64,000 nt of DNA from Porphyridium purpureum. Its lineage: Eukaryota > Rhodophyta > Bangiophyceae > Porphyridiales > Porphyridiaceae. Each line of letters opens with the position of its first letter. The stretch's first letter is position 1. The stretch lies in the NCBI GenBank assembly GCA_008690995.1, contig VRMN01000009.1, forward strand, positions 496,001-560,000, read 5' to 3'. The translations under genes and the position numbers were made by a program. The notes under the pieces are model-generated. The model did not search any database, was not told the origin of the DNA, and worked only from the letters and a program-made list of their open reading frames with translations. Shown here piece by piece: positions 57,928 to 64,000 of this stretch.

Positions 57928-60900
57928 ATGGCTTGGAGACGCGCGCAGAGCGAAACGATGGCGGCTCAGGCGCCGTCGGGAAGGGGATGGCGAAGTGCGT
58001 CGCCAGCACGTGGCGGGATGAGGAACAGCCCGAGCGCGTCGCCGCTGCTGGGGATCGCGAACGCGGTGAGCACACCGAATAAGCCGCGGAACAGCGAGGA
58101 GTTTTGGCGCTGGCAGCCCGTCGTTGCGTGCATGCGCGACATCGAGCCGCACGACTTGAAGCTGCTCGAGAGCTTTCGCGCCGCGGTGCTGGGCTCGGAG
58201 GTGCAGGATGGTGGCTCGCAAGCGGACGGAAACGAACTCCTCGACGCGCTCAATTCGTTCGCCCCGCTGGGTGAGCACTACAGCGTGCGCTGGGCAGCGG
58301 AAGATCGAGCGCGCCGCGAGGCTCTCGCCGCGGAGCAGCAGAGAGATGCAGCGGCCGCGGGTCTGCCAAGTCCGCTCTTGCAGCTCGCTGGCGGCAGCAG
58401 TGTGCCGTCCACGCCTCTGCATTCGGCGTCGCCGGTGCTCCGCACGTCCATCGCAACCCTGCCTCCGACGCGCAGTCTTCAGGAGGAGCTTCGTTCCGGC
58501 TTGTCTTGCACAGTAGATGTATCACAGAGTCAGGCACCTTTGCTTCTGGAGCGCCAGCTTCAGAAAAGCTCCCCAGAGATCCTGCGAACGCACCCGCAAG
58601 AAGCCAGGCAAGCGTTTCAGATTCAGAAGCGCACCATCACGAAATCACCAAAAGCCGGTGTTTCGACGTCTCCTGCAAGCTCCGCGTTGATGGCGTCGGC
58701 ACAAACGCTGGGAGACGCACGGGTGAACCCTGGCGAGAGTGGTATTTCTGATGGCGTGAACTATTCCGCGGGGGAATTGAAGCACAATCATCGCAAAGGT
58801 ATAGCATGTACAGCGTGTACCGTTCGCTCGGCTTCGCGACGGAAGATGCGCCCGTCGCGGGGTTCCGCAAGTCCACAGATAGGAACACCGCCGCCGTCGA
58901 GTACAGCTGGCCACGAAGTCGGTGTTGTTTCTCCGTCATTGGGAATTCAGTCGACGCCAGCGGAGCAGGAACGCGATGGCACTTCTTTGCAGATCCAGTC
59001 ACTGGAGGCAGGCAGTGCTGATGCTCCTGCGAAGAAAGTAGTGTCAAGCGCGCAAGAGCCAATGTCACCGCCATTGTTGGTTCAGAAACCCACCAACGTT
59101 GCGTCGGGACCTGCAGTAGCACCCGGATCGCCTTTACTTACCTTGCAGGCAATTCCCGCTTCTAAGGCTATCGCAGCGTTTGCGCCAAGCGATCGTGAAG
59201 CGTCTGTACAACCGCGGTTTTCGCAGGCGAAGGTGAAGCACGACCACCGCCGAGGCGTTCTATGCCCGGCATGCACAAAGGCGGCTGCAAATAAGAACCG
59301 GTCAAAGTCGCTAAGTGCTGCGGGACGCGCACAGCAGCAACCGCACGGAAGAAAAAGCACGGGTACTCGACCCGTGCAAAGTGGGGAACAGGGCAAGCAA
59401 AAGCAGGCTGCTCTCGGTGCAGAAGCCGAGGGCTACGTGGACAGTCGCGGAGCGCGGACCATTGGAGTGGAAGCATCACCACTTCTAGCGCATTCCAGCT
59501 CAAGGAGGCAAGCGTCATTCGAAATCGTTCGTGGGTCGCCGCTTCTTGGCTCGCCGCGAGTGCGAGCGGGAACATCAAACTTGGCCAGGCCCAGCGCAAG
59601 TCCGACGCAAAGAATTCAGCGCTCGCCAGGCGGTTTCGGATCTGCCTTTGGTAATGCTCCATTTTCGTCGTCATCTGTTGCAGACCGGGCGGCTATCCGT
59701 AGACTAATCGAGGAAAGGATTTCGCTCATTCGCGGGTGGCAACGTTGTACACTCTGCGTGCACTTTGCTTCAGCTCCCGATTTGAAACTTCTCTTCTTCT
59801 ATCGCCTTCCTTTGGTTCTGGAATCGATCCCGATATGTGAGAACGCGGATGATCAGCCAAGACTGCGCATGCCACCGCGCGAAAATGGCGCATTGGATTC
59901 GCAAGTTCTGGAGAAAGAATGTGCCAGCTCAGAGACTAAAGCCGATTCAACCCGAGCAATCAAGTCTGAGCCCTTTGGCGCAGCAGCAACTGTGGCGCCG
60001 CTGCCTCTTCCGACTGCTGCAGCGACTACAACACAGACCGCAAGGGTAGCGACGTCGGAAGCTGCAGGAGGAGCAGCAGCAGGCATAGGAGCTTTCGTAC
60101 GCGCCGACGCGATCTCGGACAAGGATGAGACGCATACACCAGTTGCTGAGGTAAACGAGACGGGTCATCCAGCACGTGGTAAAGTTGAGACGGGATACTC
60201 GAATGTAGAAGCTGGGACGACGTTTTCTTGTCAGAAGGATTCTACGCAGACGCAGAAGCAGGCCTATAGGGTGCTACGTGTGTTGGATGATTGTGTAGTG
60301 GAAGAGGACGGTTACGAAATTCATGTCACGACGGCCCCTGCACCCGGCAGATCAGGATCTACGCCACAGGAAGCTCGGCCACGCTCAGAGAAGCCATGCT
60401 ACGCTTGCCGTGATGGCAACAGTCGTCCTGGTGATGCAGGCGCACGTCCACTACCGTTGATCTTTGGAGACCCGCTCGCGTACGAGCTTTACATGGTCCA
60501 GAAAGCTCTTGCGGAGCTTGCAGCGAGGCATGATGAGATGCGCAGCAAGGTCTTGGAGCGTGCGCGGAAGGAAATTGCGCGCCAAGATGCACGCAATGCG
60601 CGCCTAGAGGAAGAACAAGACATTCTCACCAAGCTCCGCGCACTGAAGAAGGGGAAGGCAAAGGAGAAAAGGCCGTCCGGGTTTTCGCGACGCAGCGGCG
60701 GTGGCGGAACGCAAGCGCAAGCAGTCGGAAACATGTCCTTGCCGTCGAGAGCACAGACATACCCGACCGACGGCGATTTGCGGTCCACTGGAAGTGGGAA
60801 TGGACCGCAAGCCGAGGCGCACTTGAATGGGCTGGTACTGTCTGTTCCGCTGCGCGCAGACTCGTTGGATGACTCGGCATCTTTGGGTGCGGAACCGGAC

Positions 60901-61356
60901 GCTGCGGCTGACGATAAGATGCTTAGCTTGGCAGTTGTGCAGAATCTGAAGACGTTTATTTCTGAGTTCGAAGCGTACAAGGATGTACATGATGAGTTGA
61001 ATATGCTCAAGACGCTGGTCGAGGAGCTGAATTACAGAGAGGGGCTCAAGCAGGGAAACCGGGATGTCTCCTTTGCCTTGTATCGGCGCATATTGTCGTA
61101 TTTATCAGCACGGCAAGACGTGACTGCGGGTCAGCTTCGCCAGCTTTACAGCCTGCTGGTGCCCAGCGCACGTGCGCCGAAAACTGAGGACGATTCTGCA
61201 CTTCAGAAGCCATCCACTCCGCAGAGCATTTCCGGCACCAAGCGGGGTCGGCGCTCTTCGCGAGGGTCCAACGCGACGGCAAGGGCACAAGCGGAGGAGA
61301 AAGCGAGTGCCGCACCGAGTCCGAAGCGCGCGCGTATGCCGCGCAGCTTTCAATGA
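57928..61356 (+). CDS. very large Ada3 (TADA3/NGG1)-like subunit of SAGA-type acetyltransferase complexes
   Basis: 1142 residues. Ada3 links Ada2/Gcn5 in histone acetyltransferase modules. The assignment rests on two separated blocks: HYSVRWAAED (117-126), matching the family HYSxRWAxED motif, and a helical region (about 855-920, ELAARHDEMRSKVLERARKE then IARQDARNARLEEE) matching the conserved C-terminal coil of animal TADA3 (pattern ...KEEVSRQELRQ). Between them is about 700 residues of Ser/Ala/Pro-rich sequence with two copies of KHxHRxGxxCxxCT (residues about 285-298 and 437-450). A further helical segment follows (about 1010-1085). Human Ada3 has 432 residues. The frame opens at TTG 57889; 57928 is the first ATG. 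Confidence 0.75.
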   Translation: MAWRRAQSETMAAQAPSGRGWRSASPARGGMRNSPSASPLLGIANAVSTPNKPRNSEEFWRWQPVVACMRDIEPHDLKLLESFRAAVLGSEVQDGGSQADGNELLDALNSFAPLGEHYSVRWAAEDRARREALAAEQQRDAAAAGLPSPLLQLAGGSSVPSTPLHSASPVLRTSIATLPPTRSLQEELRSGLSCTVDVSQSQAPLLLERQLQKSSPEILRTHPQEARQAFQIQKRTITKSPKAGVSTSPASSALMASAQTLGDARVNPGESGISDGVNYSAGELKHNHRKGIACTACTVRSASRRKMRPSRGSASPQIGTPPPSSTAGHEVGVVSPSLGIQSTPAEQERDGTSLQIQSLEAGSADAPAKKVVSSAQEPMSPPLLVQKPTNVASGPAVAPGSPLLTLQAIPASKAIAAFAPSDREASVQPRFSQAKVKHDHRRGVLCPACTKAAANKNRSKSLSAAGRAQQQPHGRKSTGTRPVQSGEQGKQKQAALGAEAEGYVDSRGARTIGVEASPLLAHSSSRRQASFEIVRGSPLLGSPRVRAGTSNLARPSASPTQRIQRSPGGFGSAFGNAPFSSSSVADRAAIRRLIEERISLIRGWQRCTLCVHFASAPDLKLLFFYRLPLVLESIPICENADDQPRLRMPPRENGALDSQVLEKECASSETKADSTRAIKSEPFGAAATVAPLPLPTAAATTTQTARVATSEAAGGAAAGIGAFVRADAISDKDETHTPVAEVNETGHPARGKVETGYSNVEAGTTFSCQKDSTQTQKQAYRVLRVLDDCVVEEDGYEIHVTTAPAPGRSGSTPQEARPRSEKPCYACRDGNSRPGDAGARPLPLIFGDPLAYELYMVQKALAELAARHDEMRSKVLERARKEIARQDARNARLEEEQDILTKLRALKKGKAKEKRPSGFSRRSGGGGTQAQAVGNMSLPSRAQTYPTDGDLRSTGSGNGPQAEAHLNGLVLSVPLRADSLDDSASLGAEPDAAADDKMLSLAVVQNLKTFISEFEAYKDVHDELNMLKTLVEELNYREGLKQGNRDVSFALYRRILSYLSARQDVTAGQLRQLYSLLVPSARAPKTEDDSALQKPSTPQSISGTKRGRRSSRGSNATARAQAEEKASAAPSPKRARMPRSFQ

Positions 61357-61913
61357 TCGGATCGCGCTGGCAGGACTCTTTCTCTTCGATTTCTGTTTTG
61401 GAGTCGGTGTGCCCGTCACAGAGCGTCGAGTTGTGTCTCCAAAGACCACGCATAGTTGTTGACAAGGTGGGCATCGAGTTCAGGTGTCCAGAAATCGTGA
61501 TACTTCCGTCGCCCGTTGAAGTGCTAGAAAGTGCGTAGCTCGAAAGGGCTACGAAATGCGGGGGCGCCTACAAGTGGCTGCCTTGGCTCGCCGCGCGACT
61601 GACATGGACCATTTTTGCGCGTTCGGGTTTGCGCCGTCCGACAGTCGGGCGTCGTCATTGTGGTTGCTCATATGCAAGGTTGTGCCCGGGAGCGCGTGCG
61701 CAAACCGTCCGGTTGCTAGTTATCGTGTGTATAGTATCTCTGTTGAATCATTCTCTGTATAGGAGCCGTGAGCGAGCCGGGCGAGGAAAGCGCACGTAAG
61801 ATGCAAACTGCATGCGCTGAACGGCTCACGTCAAAATAATCAAAGAATTTTGTTGATCATTCCCAAGCTGAAACTTTCTCGGTGATCGAAAGCCGCGCGT
61901 TGTCCAGTCCAAG
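61357..61913. other. convergent 3' intergenic region with nested hairpin
   Basis: 557 bp between the stops of Ada3 (+) and the TBC gene (-). No gene is supported. A nested inverted repeat at 61763-61827 has an outer 7-bp stem (GAGCCGT/ACGGCTC), an inner GCGC/GCGC and a terminal ATGCA-AAC-TGCAT hairpin. It lacks the T-arm of a tRNA. It may be a 3'-end structure or chance. Confidence 0.35.
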
Positions 61914-63632
61914 CTATTGAAACGAGGATTCGCCTCGTCTTCTCGGAGAAATGGCTGCGTAGCGAGGAGAAAGCGGGAGGTTATTTCGCTCGAGAGCAAG
62001 AGCCACGTCGGACGGATTCACCGTCAGAGTTGCAGAGCCCTGTCTCGTTCGAGACTGGCCACTCACGGTCCTGTTCAACGATCCTGTGCTGCCGGTGCGA
62101 CCTGAATCTGAGCGGAGAGCTGCGCGTGGTGAAGACGCGCGCCGAACTTCACTCTTGCTATGGGCCCTGGCGGTCCGCTTCGAGACGTGCTCAAACTTTT
62201 CACGAAACCGGCTGCTCGATAGGCGAATGGACTGCATGCCTTGAGAAAAGATTTGCGGAGAAATGTCCAGCGGCGACGTGAGCGTATCTGCCATGCCTTC
62301 AAAGCACATCTGGATCAGCACGCTCTGCTTTACCTTGAGCACGGCCAGCGCGGCGCGAAAGATGACGACTTCTCCATCGAAGAAGTACTGATCAAAAAAG
62401 AGCGACGCGCTATCCAGCGGGAGCGATCGAGAAAACATGGTCATCACAAAGCTGATTAAGAACATGTCCGTGCGAATGCATTCGCGCCCAAAGTGCGCCG
62501 AAAGCTCAGGAAGCTCTTCCGCGAGGAGCGCGTCGAACAGGGAAAGATATATGGGCACGCGCTCATTCATCGTGAAAAAGCAGAGCAGCATGGAGTCTGC
62601 TTCCAACATGCCGACGAATAGGACAAAGGCATCAAAGGCATCTGCCACGTAAAGCAAAAGCATTCCGACTACGTAATTCATGCCCTGCGCGTATCCGATC
62701 TGTGGCCGAAAGCAAACAAAACATTCAAGCACGTCGCGCAGATCAATGCGATGCACCGAATCTGACGCGCGATAGAAAGTCAGCTCCGGAAAGGTTCGAG
62801 GCAGATCCGCTTGAATGGCCTTCAAACACGTGAGATCGCGCAATTTTGTCGTTACCCCTGCCAGTGACTGGCTGCTAAACGTGCGAAAGAGCGCAAAATT
62901 CTCTGCGAGCCCTCCGCGGCCGCCAACGTCGCCGTCGGCTTCGTCCATTTGCTGCTTTCTCTCAAAGTACAAGGTGCGAGCGCTCTTACTTTCTTCTAGC
63001 AGCACTGCGTACAAGTCTCTCGTGATATTCATGTGGTTCCCCTTGCACCGCAGCCACACCATCCCGCGAACATTAGGTGGTAGTCCAAGCCAAACAAGCT
63101 CACGAGTCTTTTTGGAGCTCCTTTTCTTATCCCAGTTGGGAAGAATCTCCTGCTTCCACAGACTACTTAATTGTTCTGGAGACGGTCCCTTGTCCTCGGC
63201 GTCTGTATCGCTCGCCAGAGGGGCTCCCGTGGTGCCCGTGGACACTTCTGCACACGGTACCGAGGACGAGGACGATACCTTCTTGCCCATGTAGAGCCAT
63301 TTCTTCAAGCCAGTGCTGGACTTTTTCGCGGAGGCGGCGGCTGCGTGCGGAAACGCTGGGCCCAGATTCCCGCTCAAATCTTGCTCAATACGTGTCAGAC
63401 TCGCCTGCGTCCGAGACGACTGTGAGCGCTCGAACGCGCTCCGCGAGGCGTCATGCGCAGGCCGCACGTGAGCACCTTGCTTGTGCCGAGGCGAGCTGCG
63501 CTGCTGCATTGAATCGAACCTGCTCAAAAACTCATTCTCCTCATCGTAATTCCGCGGAACACTCGTCGGCTCAATCAAACCAAAGTCATAATGTAAGTCC
63601 TTCCCGCTATGTCCCTCGGAATGATGCGCCAT
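61914..63632 (-). CDS. TBC-domain Rab GTPase-activating protein
   Basis: 572 residues. A disordered Ser/Arg-rich N-terminus (1-about 150) is followed by a TBC domain (about 180-460). The dual-finger catalytic residues are present: arginine finger Arg279 in IQADLPRTF (IxxDxxR) and glutamine finger Gln316 in GYAQGM (YxQ). The sequence LVWLGLPPNVRGMVW is the usual TBC entry. It should accelerate GTP hydrolysis on a Rab in endomembrane traffic, fitting functionally with Vps33 elsewhere in the window, though unlinked. The C-terminal 100 residues are Ser/Arg-rich. The frame opens at a GTG (63671); 63632 is the first ATG. Confidence 0.92.
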   Translation of the reverse strand: MAHHSEGHSGKDLHYDFGLIEPTSVPRNYDEENEFLSRFDSMQQRSSPRHKQGAHVRPAHDASRSAFERSQSSRTQASLTRIEQDLSGNLGPAFPHAAAASAKKSSTGLKKWLYMGKKVSSSSSVPCAEVSTGTTGAPLASDTDAEDKGPSPEQLSSLWKQEILPNWDKKRSSKKTRELVWLGLPPNVRGMVWLRCKGNHMNITRDLYAVLLEESKSARTLYFERKQQMDEADGDVGGRGGLAENFALFRTFSSQSLAGVTTKLRDLTCLKAIQADLPRTFPELTFYRASDSVHRIDLRDVLECFVCFRPQIGYAQGMNYVVGMLLLYVADAFDAFVLFVGMLEADSMLLCFFTMNERVPIYLSLFDALLAEELPELSAHFGRECIRTDMFLISFVMTMFSRSLPLDSASLFFDQYFFDGEVVIFRAALAVLKVKQSVLIQMCFEGMADTLTSPLDISPQIFSQGMQSIRLSSSRFREKFEHVSKRTARAHSKSEVRRASSPRAALRSDSGRTGSTGSLNRTVSGQSRTRQGSATLTVNPSDVALALERNNLPLSPRYAAISPRRRGESSFQ

Positions 63633-64000
63633 GTTGCTCTTCCTGCGCCATGTGCCATCGCAGAGCCGCACTACTTCTCTCCTCCTGCTGCTCCTTCACC
63701 ACCTACTGCTGCTGCTGCTGCTGATGCTGATGCTGCTGCTCAACCGCACGCCGCGCCCGCGCGCGCTTCCAACACCGCTTACACTCACTGTACTAAATAC
63801 CTCTGAACTGTACACCCACAATCACAGCTGTATACTAACTGAACCTCGTATGATGCACTGTACTCTAACTGAACCTTATGGGTTTCACTGTACCTACGGT
63901 CGCAAGGCAACTGTACCGTCTGGAGTGGGCGGGGGAGGAGATCTGGCAGAGGCGGTGGAGGCACGGGGCGGGGAGGTGGTGATGGGGGTGCCTGTGTGTG
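63633..64000. promoter_or_regulatory. upstream region of the TBC gene with tandem GTAC repeats
   Basis: Pyrimidine-rich with (CTG)n on the + strand to about 63740, then six CTGTAC/CTGTAT boxes between 63788 and 63916. Two are inside a tandem 30-bp unit beginning TAACTGAACCT and ending CACTGTAC (63837-63864 and 63867-63894, partly diverged). After 63920 the sequence turns G-rich on the + strand, like the purine leaders seen before other + genes, so a further rightward gene may start at or beyond the edge; an ATG at 63982 is too close to the end to judge. Confidence 0.55.

Noticed and set aside
61763-61835. tRNA-like cloverleaf
   Set aside because: The 7-bp outer stem resembles an acceptor stem, but there is no TTC arm, no plausible anticodon arm and the length is too short.

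Overview
The window reads as nuclear DNA of a compact, intron-poor unicellular alga, most likely a mesophilic red alga of the Porphyridium type. The grounds are: about 29 genes in 64 kb (roughly 2.2 kb per gene), every recognisable protein readable as one uninterrupted ORF, clearly eukaryotic machinery (eIF2gamma, Ada3, septin, Vps33, Rad1, Hsp110, DEAH and DEAD helicases, Bfr1), and several proteins with plastid- or mitochondrion-like N-termini (thylakoid pentapeptide protein, DUF3727-like protein, Atm1, class I fumarase). The species call is inference. I see no rRNA, tRNA, CRISPR, transposon or virus-like element.

Layout. 0-11 kb: the end of an unknown gene, class I fumarase, a DDX21-like nucleolar helicase, a small acidic membrane protein, oligopeptidase B and a membrane-anchored septin. 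11-25 kb: a beta-rich unknown protein, Bfr1-like protein, Vps33 (HOPS/CORVET), Hsp110, a DUF3727-like protein, an FkbM methyltransferase and a thioredoxin-UBA-UBX fusion. 25-33 kb: Rad1 of the 9-1-1 clamp, a bHLH regulator, a cytochrome P450 and an LMBR1-family membrane protein. 33-41 kb is the densest block: DEAH helicase, Atm1 ABC transporter, ALKBH6-like dioxygenase, TrmN6-like methyltransferase and Obg GTPase, with gaps of only 7 to 171 bp. 41-51 kb: a RING-kinase-ARM protein, a tandem pentapeptide-repeat protein, a PH-domain kinase and an unknown membrane protein. 52-64 kb: eIF2gamma, a GH43-like beta-propeller protein, a giant Ada3 and a TBC RabGAP.

The main discovery is in the eIF2gamma gene. 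A 411-residue in-frame intein (53045-54277) interrupts the G3 (DxPGH) motif of the GTPase. Its protein-splicing residues look intact, but both expected catalytic aspartates of its LAGLIDADG endonuclease are replaced.

The second discovery is a shared promoter grammar. Intergenic regions carry clusters of an ACTGTAC/GTACAGT element, often as perfect inverted repeats (10-bp arms) or in 10-, 30- or 33-bp phase. Some regions also have a TATCGGTTTAAAC-type box near a telo-box (AACCCTA), and most starts are preceded by a purine-rich tract on the coding strand. Many promoters are divergent and shared. Where no ATG-independent evidence existed, starts were set at the first ATG that fits the domain and leaves these elements upstream.
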